The notes: generated from the letters alone by a model not told the origin. Positions 6,894-15,824 are shown, counted from the stretch's first letter. The stretch: 64,000 nt of DNA from Streptacidiphilus albus JL83 (GCF_000744705.1 NZ_JQML01000001.1:1364001-1428000), one strand, 5' to 3'. Numbers and translations: made by a program.

Positions 6894-9206
6894 TTGACCA
6901 TATCCACGCAATCTCCCGGTGCCTGGCACGGCCTGCGCAGAACCGCAGCCGCGATCGCCTCGGCCGCCGCGCTCGCCGCGTTCGGCCTCTCGGCCGCTGC
7001 CCCCGCCAGTGCCGCCGCCGGCTCCGCCGGTCACGACTACCGCCAGGCCTGCCCCGCCGCCCCGGTCGGCTACTCGTCCTGCAACGCGCTGATCCGCACC
7101 GACGTCAAGCCGCAGCTGGCCAAGGCCGGTTCGCTGACGCCGGACGCCACGGTCTCCGGTTACGGACCGACGCAGCTCCAGTCGGCCTACAACCTCGCCT
7201 CGGCCGCCGCGGCCAACGGCACCGGCCAGACCGTCGCCGTGGTGGACGCCTTCGACGACCCCAACGCCGCCAGCGACCTCGCGGTCTACCGCAGCCAGTA
7301 CGGACTGCCGGCCTGCACCGTCGCCAACGGCTGCTTCAGCAAGGTGAACGAGAACGGCGCCACCAGCCCGCTGCCCTCGCCCGCCCCGGCCTCCGACGAC
7401 TGGACCGGCGAGGAGTCGCTGGACGTCGACATGGTCTCGGCGATCTGCCCGAACTGCCACATCATCCTGGTCGAGGCCAGCTCGGAGAGCAACGACGACC
7501 TGGGCGCCGGCGTCAACGCCGCGGTGTCCCTGGGCGCCAAGTTCGTCTCCAACAGCTACGGCGGCTCCGAGGCGTCGAACGACAGCACCTACGACTCCGA
7601 GTACTACGACCACCCGGGCGTCGCGGTCACCGCCTCCTCCGGTGACAGCGGCTACGGCGTCGAGTACCCGGCGGCCTCGCAGTACGTCACCGCCGTCGGC
7701 GGGACCTCACTGTCCACCGCCTCCAACTCGCGCGGCTGGACCGAGTCGGTCTGGTCCACCTCCTCCAGCGAGGGCGCCGGTTCCGGCTGCTCCGCCGACG
7801 ACCCGAAGCCGACCTGGCAGAAGGACACCGGCTGCTCCAAGCGCACCGTCGCGGACGTCTCGGCGGTCGCCGACCCGGCCACCGGCGTGGCCGTGTACGA
7901 CACCTACAACAGCAACGGCGGCTGGAACGTCTACGGCGGCACCTCCGTCGCCTCGCCGCTGATCGCCTCGGTGTACGCGCTGGCCGGTGCCCCGGCGGCG
8001 GGCACCACCCCGGCGTCCTACCTCTACGCCCACACCTCGAACCTGTACGACGTCACCTCCGGGTCCACCTCCACCTGCACCCCCGCCTACCTCTGCACCG
8101 CGGAGGTCGGCTACGACGGTCCGACCGGCCTCGGCACCCCCGACGGCATCGGCGCCTTCTCCAACGGCAGCACCACCACCAACACCGTCACGGTCACCGC
8201 TCCGGGCAACCAGACCGGCACCGTGGGCACCGCCGCCTCGCTGCAGATCAGCGCCAGCGACTCGGCCTCCGGCCAGACCCTGACCTACTCGGCCACCGGC
8301 CTCCCGGCCGGCCTGTCGATCAACGCCAGCACCGGCCTGATCTCCGGCACGCCCACCGCGTCCGGCACGTCCTCGGTCACCGTGACCGCCAAGGACACCA
8401 CCGGTGCCACCGGCAGCGCCTCCTTCACCTGGACCGTCAGCGCCAAGTCCGGCGGCAACACCGTGACCGTCACCGGCCCGGGCAACCAGACCGGCACCGT
8501 CGGCACCGCCGCCTCGCTGCAGATCAGCGCCAGCGACTCGGCCTCCGGCCAGACCCTGACCTACTCGGCCACCGGCCTCCCGGCCGGCCTGTCGATCAAC
8601 GCCAGCACCGGCCTGATCTCCGGCACCCCGACCACCGCCGGAACCTCCTCGGTCACGGTCACCGCCAAGGACACCACCGGAGCCACCGGCAGCGCCTCCT
8701 TCACCTGGACCGTCAGCGCCGCCAGCGGCGGCTGCACCGCGGCCCAGCTGATCGGCAACCCCGGCTTCGAGACCGGCACCGCCTCCCCGTGGACCGCGAG
8801 CTCCGGTGTCATCAACAGCGACACCACTGACGAGCCCGCCCACTCCGGCAGCTGGGACGCCTGGCTCGACGGCTACGGCACCACCCACACGGACACCCTG
8901 TCCCAGTCCGTGACCATCCCCTCCACCTGCGTCAACGCGGCCTACTCGTTCTGGCTGCACATCGACACGGCGGAGACCACGAAGACCACGGCCTACGACA
9001 CCCTCAAGGTCGAGGTGATCAGCGGCTCCACCACCACGGTGCTGACCACCTACTCCAACCTGAACGCGGCGAGCGGCTACGCCCAGCACTCCTTCAGCCT
9101 CGCCCCCTACATCGGCAAGACCGTGACGCTGAAGTTCATCGGCGCCGAGGACTCCAGCGCGCAGACCAGCTTCGTCCTGGACGACACGGCTCTGAACATC
9201 TCCTGA
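6894..9206 (+). CDS. Secreted S53 (sedolisin) family protease with two Ig-like repeats
   Basis: 770 residues from TTG 6894 behind GAGAGGG. Residues 1-41 are a signal peptide ending near ASAAA. The catalytic half runs to about residue 430, with Glu173 and Asp177 in GEESLDVDM, Asp251 in SSGDSGYG and Ser351 in GGTSVASP, the sedolisin-type Glu-Asp-Asp-Ser set. Two putative Ig-fold (He_PIG-like) domains of 92 residues each follow, then a C-terminal jelly-roll-like domain starting NPGFETGTASPW. The enzyme is probably an extracellular acid-type endopeptidase. No long propeptide is visible between the signal and the catalytic domain, so it belongs to the short subgroup. A 16-bp hairpin terminator follows. 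Confidence 0.85.
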   Translation: MTISTQSPGAWHGLRRTAAAIASAAALAAFGLSAAAPASAAAGSAGHDYRQACPAAPVGYSSCNALIRTDVKPQLAKAGSLTPDATVSGYGPTQLQSAYNLASAAAANGTGQTVAVVDAFDDPNAASDLAVYRSQYGLPACTVANGCFSKVNENGATSPLPSPAPASDDWTGEESLDVDMVSAICPNCHIILVEASSESNDDLGAGVNAAVSLGAKFVSNSYGGSEASNDSTYDSEYYDHPGVAVTASSGDSGYGVEYPAASQYVTAVGGTSLSTASNSRGWTESVWSTSSSEGAGSGCSADDPKPTWQKDTGCSKRTVADVSAVADPATGVAVYDTYNSNGGWNVYGGTSVASPLIASVYALAGAPAAGTTPASYLYAHTSNLYDVTSGSTSTCTPAYLCTAEVGYDGPTGLGTPDGIGAFSNGSTTTNTVTVTAPGNQTGTVGTAASLQISASDSASGQTLTYSATGLPAGLSINASTGLISGTPTASGTSSVTVTAKDTTGATGSASFTWTVSAKSGGNTVTVTGPGNQTGTVGTAASLQISASDSASGQTLTYSATGLPAGLSINASTGLISGTPTTAGTSSVTVTAKDTTGATGSASFTWTVSAASGGCTAAQLIGNPGFETGTASPWTASSGVINSDTTDEPAHSGSWDAWLDGYGTTHTDTLSQSVTIPSTCVNAAYSFWLHIDTAETTKTTAYDTLKVEVISGSTTTVLTTYSNLNAASGYAQHSFSLAPYIGKTVTLKFIGAEDSSAQTSFVLDDTALNIS
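8181..8732 (+). repeat. Tandem 276-bp duplication inside the protease gene
   Basis: Copies 8181-8456 and 8457-8732 are nearly identical and each encodes one 92-residue Ig-like domain (NQTGTVGTAASLQISASDSA and so on). The near identity at DNA level indicates recent duplication or gene conversion. Confidence 0.85.
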
Positions 9207-9218
9207 TCCATCCCCACC

Positions 9219-9255
9219 CCAGTGCCCCGGCCGCCTCCAGCGGCCGGGGCACTGG
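9219..9255. terminator. Bidirectional hairpin terminator
   Basis: A perfect 16-bp stem (CCAGTGCCCCGGCCGC with its complement) and 5-base loop lie between the ends of the convergent protease and carboxypeptidase genes. It is followed by CTTTCTC on the plus strand. Confidence 0.85.
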
Positions 9256-9260
9256 CTTTC

Positions 9261-10304
9261 TCAGTACTCGACGGTGATCCGGCGGGCGGGGCCGTCCACA
9301 CGGATCCGGCCGCCGCAGGGAACCACCAGCTGCGGGTCGGTGTGCCCGAGGTCGACGTCGAACACCGCCAGGGCCTGCGGCGCGTACTCGCCCAACGCCC
9401 GGAGCACGGACTCGCGTTGGGCCTTGCGGTAGTCGCCCGCGGCCGAGGGCTGCAGCGGCTGCTCGAAGCTCCAGCTCTTGGCCCGACCCACCAGCACGGC
9501 CGGGAACTGCCGCAGCAGCCCGCGCTCGCCCATATTGCGCAGGATCCGGTAGACCTCCTCGGCGCCCGGCATCTCCTCGGAGGTCTCCAGATAGAGCACC
9601 TGTCCCGCGTACTCCTCGACCGGCCGGATCTCCCGGTCGGCCATCAGCATCCAGGCCAGGATCTCCAGGCAGCCGCCCCAGCCGCGCCCCTCGACCACTC
9701 GGTCGGCGTTGTGCCAGATCCAGCCCTCGCCGGCCGCCATCGGCGGCTCGGCCGCGAAGGTCTCCGGCGCCTCCCAGCGACCGGTGACGTCGCCGACCTC
9801 CGCCGACGGCCGCAGCTCGTACTCGCCCGAGCCGAGCAGCGCGGCCCGCAGCGACTGCGCGGTCAGCGGGTGGAGCGCCCCCGGCCGGCCCAGCTGCACC
9901 ATCACCGAGCCGCCGTGGTAGCTGACGATCCCGAGGTTGCGCAGGAAGAGCAGCAGGTTGGTGTTGTCGCTGTACCCGAACAGCGGCTTGGGGTTGGCGC
10001 GGATCAACTCCCGGTCCAGATGGGGCAGTACGGTGATCTGGTCGTCGCCGCCGATAGTTGCGATCACGGCCTTGATCTCCGGATCGGCGAATGCGGCGTG
10101 GAGGTCGGCGGCACGCTGCCGCGGCGTCGAACCCATCGCCCGGGTGGTCGGGTACTCGACCGGAACCAGTCCGAACTCCTCCCGCAGCCGCTCCAGCCCC
10201 AGCTCGTACGGCAGCGGGAAGATCCCGGGCAGCCCGGCCGACGGGGAGAGGATCGCGACCTTGTCGCCGGGCCGGGGCTTCGGCGGATACACCGGTGTCG
10301 TCAT
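9261..10304 (-). CDS. S66 family LD-carboxypeptidase-like peptidase
   Basis: 347 residues. The serine peptidase triad of family S66 (LdcA/MccF) is visible: Ser112 in GYSDNTN, Glu214 in GGCLEILAWML and His321 in VDLGHTDPQ. LdcA removes the terminal D-alanine of tetrapeptides in cell-wall recycling; MccF-type members cleave microcin-like peptide-nucleotides. There is no signal peptide, so it is cytoplasmic. I cannot decide between wall recycling and antibiotic resistance from sequence alone. It converges on the protease gene at a shared terminator. Confidence 0.88.
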   Translation of the reverse strand: MTTPVYPPKPRPGDKVAILSPSAGLPGIFPLPYELGLERLREEFGLVPVEYPTTRAMGSTPRQRAADLHAAFADPEIKAVIATIGGDDQITVLPHLDRELIRANPKPLFGYSDNTNLLLFLRNLGIVSYHGGSVMVQLGRPGALHPLTAQSLRAALLGSGEYELRPSAEVGDVTGRWEAPETFAAEPPMAAGEGWIWHNADRVVEGRGWGGCLEILAWMLMADREIRPVEEYAGQVLYLETSEEMPGAEEVYRILRNMGERGLLRQFPAVLVGRAKSWSFEQPLQPSAAGDYRKAQRESVLRALGEYAPQALAVFDVDLGHTDPQLVVPCGGRIRVDGPARRITVEY

Positions 10305-10384
10305 CCGCCGATCCTACGAACCCGCTCCCTCACCGGACCAGCGCATTTCTCCCGTCAGCAGAGCCCCCCTCGACAGAGCCCCCG

Positions 10385-10999
10385 TCAGCGCAGCACGGCC
10401 TGGCCGGTGCGGACCGCGCCCAGCACCCGGTCGACGGTCTGCTGCTCCTCACCGACCGGGGCGACGTAGTCGACGGCGGCGCGCGCGGCCTCCTCGCCGA
10501 GGGTGCGGGTGATCACCCACGCGCCCAGGTACTGCGAGCCCAGGCAGCCGCCCGCCGTGGCGATATTGCCCTCGGCGTGGAACGGCGCGTCCAGCACGGT
10601 GACACCGCAGGCCTCGACAAAGGGGCGGGTGGTCACGTCCACGCAGGCGGGCATGGTGCCGAGCAGCCCGAGCCGGGCGAGGACCAGCGCGCCGGAGCAC
10701 TGCGAACCGATCAGCTGGCGCGAGGGGTCGAGCGGCAGCATGGCGAGCATCCGGTCGTCGGCGACCACGTCACGGGTCTTCACCCCGCTGCCGATCAGCA
10801 CCACGTCGGCCTCGGTGACGAACCCGATCGGACGCTGCCCGGTCACCTCGACCCCGTTCATCGAGGTGACCACCGGCGTCGGTGTCGTGATGAGGGCCTC
10901 CAGGCCCTGGCTGCGGCAGCGGTTGATCAGCGCCGACGCGATGAAGCTGTCGAGTTCGTTGAACCCGTCGAAGGTGACCACGGCTACCTGGATCATCAC
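10385..10999 (-). CDS. DJ-1/PfpI family protein
   Basis: 204 residues with the DJ-1/PfpI fold: Glu15 in FDGFNELDSF and the nucleophile Cys101 in GSQCSGALVLARLG. The C-terminus (HAEGNIATAGGCLGSQYLGAW) matches the isonitrile-hydratase/transcriptional-regulator-like branch, but no DNA-binding domain is attached. Start is either of two adjacent ATGs. Function could be hydratase, glyoxalase-like or chaperone; the sequence does not decide. Confidence 0.82.
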   Translation of the reverse strand: MMIQVAVVTFDGFNELDSFIASALINRCRSQGLEALITTPTPVVTSMNGVEVTGQRPIGFVTEADVVLIGSGVKTRDVVADDRMLAMLPLDPSRQLIGSQCSGALVLARLGLLGTMPACVDVTTRPFVEACGVTVLDAPFHAEGNIATAGGCLGSQYLGAWVITRTLGEEAARAAVDYVAPVGEEQQTVDRVLGAVRTGQAVLR

Positions 11000-11167
11000 A
11001 ACTCCCTGGGATTGGCGTCAGGACCTCAGCCTCCCAGGCGTCCCCGGCCCGGGTCCCGGTCCAATCGGCGGTCGGTGGCCTTCTCGCCGACACCGCCCGC
11101 AGGTCTCCGGGGCCCGGACCTCACCGACGCCCCGAATATCAGGGGCGCCGGTCCCAAGGACGGGGTC

Positions 11168-12139
11168 TCAGGGGCGCAGGACGATCTTCGCACCCGGGGA
11201 GGCGCCCTGGGCCGCCCAGGCCGCGCCGACCTCCGCCAGCGGGTACTCCGCCAGCGGCAGGTCCAGCGCGCCGCGCGCCGCGATCCCGGCAACCTCCCGG
11301 TAGGCGTCGACGACCCGTTCCGGCGGCAGCGCGGCCGCGCTGAAGCCGCTCAGCCGGAGCCCGCCGTGGCGCAGCAGCGCGGCGTCGACCGGGGCGGGCG
11401 AACCCGCGGTCTGACCGAGGTTCAGATACCGGCCCCCGCTCCGCAGCGCGGCGAGCGCGAGCGGCGCGTACGCCCCCCAGAGCGTGTCGACGACCACGTC
11501 GACCGGTCCGCCGAGCCTCTCCAGCCGGCTCGCGAACCAGGACGGTTCCTCCGCCGCGGCGTCCGGCTCCAGCAGCAGGGTGCCGTCGGTCCGGTCGGCC
11601 AGCGCCGCGAGCCGGGCCGGGGTCCGGCCGGCCGCGACCACCCGCCCGGCGCCGAGCTCCCGGGCGAGGTGGACCAGGGCCTGGCCGAATCCCCCGGTGG
11701 CGCCCAGCACCAGCACCGACTCGCCGGGCCGCAGCCCGGCCTCGTCCCGGAGCGCGATCAGCGCGCTGACGCCGACGATGCCGACAGCGGCGGCCAGCCC
11801 GTCGTCCAGGCCGTCCGGGAGCGGGACGCAGGCGGCGTCCGGCGCCGAGACCAGCTCCGCGAAGGTGCCGTCCTGGTAGCCGCCGAGGACCGCGACCCGC
11901 ACCCGCGTCCCGGCCGGCAGGCTGCCGCCGGCGACGACCGTGCCGACGCCCTCGACGCCGGGGACGTGCCCCAGCGGGGGCGGCCCGGCCGGGTGGGTGC
12001 CGGAAGAGATGTGGAGGTCGACCGGGTTGATCGACGCCGCGGTGACCCTGACCAGGGTCCGGCCCGGCGTGGGCTGCGGCTCCGGCCGCTCCCCTGGACT
12101 CGGCGCCTGTCCCAACTGCTTGACGATCGCTGCCTGCAT
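11168..12139 (-). CDS. Zinc-independent quinone oxidoreductase / alcohol dehydrogenase-like protein
   Basis: 323 residues from ATG 12139. It is a medium-chain dehydrogenase with the N-terminal GroES-like part (ASINPVDLHISSG, PLGHVPGVEGVGTV) and an NADPH-binding Rossmann part (VLVLGATGGFGQALVHLAREL). The zinc-binding cysteines are absent, as in quinone oxidoreductases. A longer frame to 12211 crosses the operator and is not used. It is divergent from a TetR regulator with an 8+8 palindrome between them, the usual arrangement for repression of a detoxification enzyme. Confidence 0.88.
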   Translation of the reverse strand: MQAAIVKQLGQAPSPGERPEPQPTPGRTLVRVTAASINPVDLHISSGTHPAGPPPLGHVPGVEGVGTVVAGGSLPAGTRVRVAVLGGYQDGTFAELVSAPDAACVPLPDGLDDGLAAAVGIVGVSALIALRDEAGLRPGESVLVLGATGGFGQALVHLARELGAGRVVAAGRTPARLAALADRTDGTLLLEPDAAAEEPSWFASRLERLGGPVDVVVDTLWGAYAPLALAALRSGGRYLNLGQTAGSPAPVDAALLRHGGLRLSGFSAAALPPERVVDAYREVAGIAARGALDLPLAEYPLAEVGAAWAAQGASPGAKIVLRP

Positions 12140-12211
12140 GGTGGTCCTGTCCCCTCGGTCGCTGCGTCGGCCCGGACATCCGACGTCCGGGCGCGCCGTC
12201 GGCCATTTCAC

Positions 12212-12229
12212 TGACCGACTGGTCGGTCA
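12212..12229. promoter_or_regulatory. TetR-type operator TGACCGAC-TG-GTCGGTCA
   Basis: A perfect 8-bp inverted repeat with a 2-base spacer lies between the divergent oxidoreductase and TetR genes. It resembles the canonical TetR-family sites containing ACCGACxxGTCGGT. It would repress both genes. Confidence 0.8.
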
Positions 12230-12271
12230 CTCTAGTAGGACGAAGCGCGCCGCCGCCAGCCCTGCTGGCCG

Positions 12272-12277
12272 TAGACT
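12272..12277 (+). promoter_or_regulatory. -10 element TAGACT for leaderless tetR transcript
   Basis: TAGACT ends six bases before the ATG at 12284, and no ribosome site lies between, so transcription probably begins at or next to the ATG. Confidence 0.5.
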
Positions 12278-12283
12278 CCGTCC

Positions 12284-12862
12284 ATGACCTCGCGCGCCGC
12301 CTCTGCCCTGGAAACCCGCGAGGCGCTGCTGAGCGCCGGCCTCGACATCGCCGAGCAGCACGGCCTGGCCGCGATGAGCGTGAACCGCGTGGTCACCGCC
12401 GCCGGCGTGGCCAAGGGCACCTTCTACGTCCACTTCCCCGACCGGGGCGCGTTTCTGAACGCCCTGCACCAGCGCTTCCACGAACTGGTCCTCACCGCCG
12501 TGGCCGAGGCGATGGCCGACCTCCCGCCCGGCAGCGAGCGGCTGACCCGCGGCATCGAGGCCTACCTCGACGGCTGCCTCCGCCATCGCGGCGTCAAGGC
12601 GATGCTGCTGGAGGCCCGGAACGACCCGACCGTCTCCGGCGAGGTCGCCGCCCGGACCGCGCCCTTCGCCGTCCACGCCGAGCCCGATCTGCTGGCCATG
12701 GGCTGGACCGATGCCGCCTCGGCCGCGCGGCTGGTGGTCGCCATGTCCGCCGAGCTGACCCTGGTCGAGCAGGCGCGCGGCACCCTCGACCCGGAGGGCC
12801 GTGCCGTGCTGCGCGCCCTGCTCGCCCGCCTGGACCTGAGCGCGGCGGAGACCCGGCGCTGA
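12284..12862 (+). CDS. TetR family transcriptional regulator
   Basis: 192 residues. The N-terminal HTH (ALLSAGLDIAEQHGLAAMSVNRVVTAAGVAKGTFYVHFPDRGAFLNAL) is a textbook TetR domain; residues ~60-190 form the helical ligand-binding part. It faces the quinone oxidoreductase gene across a perfect palindrome, so that gene is the likely target. The promoter suggests a leaderless mRNA. The ligand is unknown, possibly a quinone or electrophile. Confidence 0.92.
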   Translation: MTSRAASALETREALLSAGLDIAEQHGLAAMSVNRVVTAAGVAKGTFYVHFPDRGAFLNALHQRFHELVLTAVAEAMADLPPGSERLTRGIEAYLDGCLRHRGVKAMLLEARNDPTVSGEVAARTAPFAVHAEPDLLAMGWTDAASAARLVVAMSAELTLVEQARGTLDPEGRAVLRALLARLDLSAAETRR

Positions 12863-12974
12863 ACCCGGCTCCGTCGTGGCCATCCTCGTTGTCGCCTTCC
12901 GGATGCGGACCCGTACCGTAGCCACGGGGACCGCACGGCTCGAACCGATCGGCCCCCTCGACCCCGTTCAACCT

Positions 12975-12999
12975 CGCTGACCGGCGAAGACGGTCAGCG
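12975..12999 (+). promoter_or_regulatory. Stem-loop in the leader of the siderophore-interacting gene
   Basis: CGCTGACCG and CGGTCAGCG pair perfectly over 9 bp around a 7-base loop, 48 bases before the start codon. It could be an mRNA leader hairpin or an operator. No DmdR/IdeR iron box was recognised. Confidence 0.4.
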
Positions 13000-13047
13000 G
13001 GAGACGACCCACCGACCCACCGATCCGCAGCCTTCAGGGAGCCATCC

Positions 13048-13884
13048 ATGGAAAGCCGTCCGCAGCGCCGACCGCAGCAGACCCACCACGGCAGGGTCGT
13101 GCGGGTCGAGTGGCTCACCCCGCACATGATCCGGATCGTCCTCGGCGGCGAGGGCCTCGCGGCCTTCAGCGCCGGGGTCTTCTCCGACCACTACATCAAG
13201 CTCCAGTTCCCGCACGAGGGAGTGGCCTATCCGGAACCCTTCGACCCGGCCCGGATCCGCGCCGAACTGCCCCGTGAGCAGTGGCCGATATCCCGCACCT
13301 ACACCGTGCGGCAGTGGGACGCGGACACCGGCGAGCTGACGGTGGACTTCGTCCACCACGGCGACGAAGGCGTGGCGGGCCCCTGGGCCGCCGCCGCCAA
13401 GCCCGGCGACGTCCTCTACTTCGGCGGCCCCGGCGGCGGCTACACCCCGACGCCCGACGCGGACTGGTACCTGCTGGCAGGCGACGAGAGCGCACTGCCG
13501 GCCATCGCCTCCTGCCTGGAGTCGCTGCCCAAGGGGTCCGCCGCCCACGTGTTCATCGAAGTGAGCGGCCCCGAGGAGGAGCAGAAGCTGCTCACCCCGG
13601 CCGACGCCGAAATCACCTGGCTGCACCGCGGCGAGGAGAGGGTCGGACAGGCACTGGTGCGCGCCGTCTCCGAGTTCGACTTCCCCGCCGGCTCCCCGGA
13701 GGCGTTCGTGCACGGCGAGGCCGGCTTCGTCAAGGAACTGCGCCGCCTGCTGCGGGTGGAGCACCGCATTCCACTGGACCAGCTGTCCATCTCCGGCTAC
13801 TGGCGGACCGGACACGACGAGGACGGCTGGCAGTCCTCGAAGCGGGACTGGAACCGCAGCGTCGAGCAGGAGCAGGAGCAGTGA
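13048..13884 (+). CDS. Siderophore-interacting protein (FAD-binding ferric reductase)
   Basis: 278 residues with AGGGAG before the ATG. Family hallmarks are the FAD-binding segment REQWPISRTYTVRQWD, the second motif GPWAAAAKPGDVLYFGGPGGGY, the NAD(P)H-side sequence WYLLAGDESALPAIASCLE and the end motif ISGYWRTGHDEDGW. Such proteins reduce ferric siderophores in the cytoplasm to release iron. It stands alone with no transporter nearby. Confidence 0.93.
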   Translation: MESRPQRRPQQTHHGRVVRVEWLTPHMIRIVLGGEGLAAFSAGVFSDHYIKLQFPHEGVAYPEPFDPARIRAELPREQWPISRTYTVRQWDADTGELTVDFVHHGDEGVAGPWAAAAKPGDVLYFGGPGGGYTPTPDADWYLLAGDESALPAIASCLESLPKGSAAHVFIEVSGPEEEQKLLTPADAEITWLHRGEERVGQALVRAVSEFDFPAGSPEAFVHGEAGFVKELRRLLRVEHRIPLDQLSISGYWRTGHDEDGWQSSKRDWNRSVEQEQEQ

Positions 13885-13945
13885 CGCCCCGCTGACCACG
13901 GCCGCGGCCCGGTGCGGTGCGGTGCCGGCTGATGCCCGCAGCGCC

Positions 13946-14170
13946 TCAGCGAGCGTGTTCGACCGCTACCCCGGTCGCGGACTGTCCAACCTGCTGCGGC
14001 AGTTCGCGCCGGGTGCGGACCGGGGAGAGGAAGACCGGCAGGAAGGCCGTGGCCATGAAGGCGCCGCCGACCCACAGGGCGGTGTGGACGGCGGCGAGCT
14101 GGCCGATCAGGCCCGCGAGGGCGGAGCCGATCGCCAGCGCTCCTACGTGAACGCGGTGCCGGGTGGGTGG
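13946..14170 (-). pseudogene. C-terminal remnant of an MFS transporter
   Basis: Read on the minus strand from about 14155, the frame gives ALAIGSALAGLIGQLAAVHT then ALWVGGAFMATAFLPVFLSP and ends near VRTRRELPQQ...VEHAR at the TGA at 13946. This is a last transmembrane helix plus basic tail, as in major facilitator drug exporters. No start or earlier helices exist upstream. It abuts a region of different character, so it marks a deletion or insertion boundary. Confidence 0.6.
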
Positions 14171-14375
14171 CAGTGAGCGGGGAGCCGTCCGCGCGTGAGG
14201 TGGAGTTGTGGTTGCGGGCGGCGACGATCGCTACGGCGTTCGGTCCCGCTCGGCTCTGCCTGGGCCGATGGCAGACGGGACGACAGCCCCTCCTCAGCCA
14301 CCACCAGAGGGGCGTGCGCGGGCACGGTCGCCCGCTCCCGGCGCTGAAGCGCCCCCGCCGGAGGCATTCATGCGA
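14171..14375. other. Short region with no convincing gene
   Basis: A 70-codon frame at 14167-14379 (plus strand) encodes VSGEPSAREVELWLRAATIA before becoming arginine-rich. I cannot recognise it and it may be a fragment. The base composition becomes AT-richer towards 14.4 kb, marking the edge of a distinct segment. Confidence 0.3.
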
Positions 14376-14918
14376 CTAGGAATCCACGGGCGACACGAAG
14401 CACAGAGCTGCAGCCTCTTGAGCCGCTCCGAAGGAATGACTTGCACTGCCAATCCTCTTCCAGCCGACACGTTCATAGAGGCGCACGGCAGCGGCATCTT
14501 TGAGTAGAACATCCAGCACAAGGCGGATTCCATGGCGATTTGCATAGGAAACGGCCTCGCCCATGAGTTTCTCACCGACGGACCTCTGACGCGCCTCAGG
14601 CAGCACGAATAGCCGAGCCAGGACTGCCACCCTTTCCTCGGCATCATGCGACTGATCAAGCCATAGTGATACGGCTTCTTCTCCCATCGGACGACTGATC
14701 AGCACATGTCCGACAAAGACGCCCGATATTTCGGCGACCCAGGATTCAATCATTCCCGCAGGCGTGAGCCATGATTCCGGATGACTCACACCTTCTACCG
14801 GATAGCCATCCGATGCATAAACCCGAACGAGACCCGCTGCGGCTGCGGAAATGTCGCTTTCGCGGCGAGGCCGAATGAGTACGGAAGGTTGGTTTTCCTG
14901 GCTCATGAGACTGTCCAT
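14376..14918 (-). CDS. GNAT family N-acetyltransferase
   Basis: 180 residues. The acetyl-CoA binding motif A is visible as LARLFVLPEARQRSVGEKLM, followed by the motif B region LVLDVLLKDAAAVRLYERVGW. The start at 14918 lies two bases after the stop codon of the upstream GntR gene, so the two are translationally linked. Codon use is noticeably less GC-biased than in neighbouring genes, a sign of transfer. The substrate is unknown. Confidence 0.85.
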   Translation of the reverse strand: MDSLMSQENQPSVLIRPRRESDISAAAAGLVRVYASDGYPVEGVSHPESWLTPAGMIESWVAEISGVFVGHVLISRPMGEEAVSLWLDQSHDAEERVAVLARLFVLPEARQRSVGEKLMGEAVSYANRHGIRLVLDVLLKDAAAVRLYERVGWKRIGSASHSFGAAQEAAALCFVSPVDS

Positions 14919-14920
14919 CT

Positions 14921-15694
14921 CTACTCAACAGGAGAGTTGTAGCGAAGGGCGTTCATATCGGCACGCATCACGAATCGCGTGACCTCGTAGACCTTTCCAT
15001 CCTGGTCAATACTGCTGTGCAGCACCTCGATGACGGGAACTCCGCGCTGAAGTTGCAGGTAGTCAACTTCTTCAGGCGTCGGCATTCTGGCCGATACATC
15101 ATCGTTGCTGCGGGCCATCACGTGGCCCTTGCCCTCGAAGATTCCATGGATCCCGAACGGATGTGGAACCTCCTCTTCGAGCAGTCCTGTTCCCTCGGCG
15201 AGACGCCATGGGATCCAAGTTGTCACGCGGTAGACCGGATCATCATCCGCATAGAATACGTTCTCACGACGCAGTACCGACTTCGTCTTGGCCGAAACTC
15301 CGAGAAGTCCGGAAATCTCCAGGTCGGGTTTCATGCGCTCGATACTGAGCACTTCGAACCTCCCCGCCTTTCCCTGCTTCGCACATTCCAGCAGAAAGGG
15401 TGAGAGGCCAAGTTCGCGGAACTTCGGCGAGTATCTGTCGCTACCGAGACGAAACAGCGACTTCTTCTCTCGGACGAAAACGCCTCGTCCCCACTCGGAC
15501 GTGATGAGTCCCTGTTGACCCAGGGTCTTCAGGGCTTCATCCACGGTATTACGCGCAACGCTGTACTGCTGAGCAAGATCGCGCTGCGATGGCAGCCGCA
15601 TTCCAGGTGGGTAGATTCCACTCTCGATGGCCTCGCGCAGCGCTGCAGCGATTTGCTGACTCCGGGGCCTCTTGTCCTCGGATCCTTCCGACAT
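14921..15694 (-). CDS. GntR/HutC family regulator with UTRA domain
   Basis: 257 residues from ATG 15694, with AGGAGG directly upstream. Residues ~10-75 are the GntR winged helix (IAAALREAIESGIYPPGMRL, LAQQYSVARNTVDEALKTLG). Residues ~95-250 are a UTRA ligand domain (SVLRRENVFYADDDPVYRVT, GVPVIEVLHSS). Four copies of a CTGGCT-type palindrome lie immediately upstream, between it and a divergent pair of small genes, so it probably represses itself and them. GntR regulators with such operators are common in actinomycete integrative elements; that link is inference. Confidence 0.88.
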   Translation of the reverse strand: MSEGSEDKRPRSQQIAAALREAIESGIYPPGMRLPSQRDLAQQYSVARNTVDEALKTLGQQGLITSEWGRGVFVREKKSLFRLGSDRYSPKFRELGLSPFLLECAKQGKAGRFEVLSIERMKPDLEISGLLGVSAKTKSVLRRENVFYADDDPVYRVTTWIPWRLAEGTGLLEEEVPHPFGIHGIFEGKGHVMARSNDDVSARMPTPEEVDYLQLQRGVPVIEVLHSSIDQDGKVYEVTRFVMRADMNALRYNSPVE

Positions 15695-15729
15695 GGCTTC
15701 CTCCTGGGCGGCTCTGATCAGTCTATTGC

Positions 15730-15824
15730 CTGGCTTGAGCCAGTAGCTCGGACGGGGGTTGACACCAACTGGCCCGAGCCACTCTACTGGCTTGAGCCAG
15801 TAGGGATACTGGCTCAAGCCAGTA
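15730..15824. promoter_or_regulatory. Cluster of TACTGGCT-N2-AGCCAGTA operators
   Basis: Two perfect 18-bp palindromes (15785-15802 and 15807-15824), one 14-bp core palindrome CTGGCTTGAGCCAG (15730-15743) and one degenerate copy (15769-15782) fill the gap between the GntR gene and the divergent small genes. A TTGACA at 15760-15765 followed after 18 bases by TCTACT could be the rightward promoter, overlapping the sites. Confidence 0.85.

Noticed and set aside
15730..15824. CRISPR array
   Set aside because: The repeats are short palindromes with irregular spacing beside a GntR gene, with no spacers or cas genes; they are operators.
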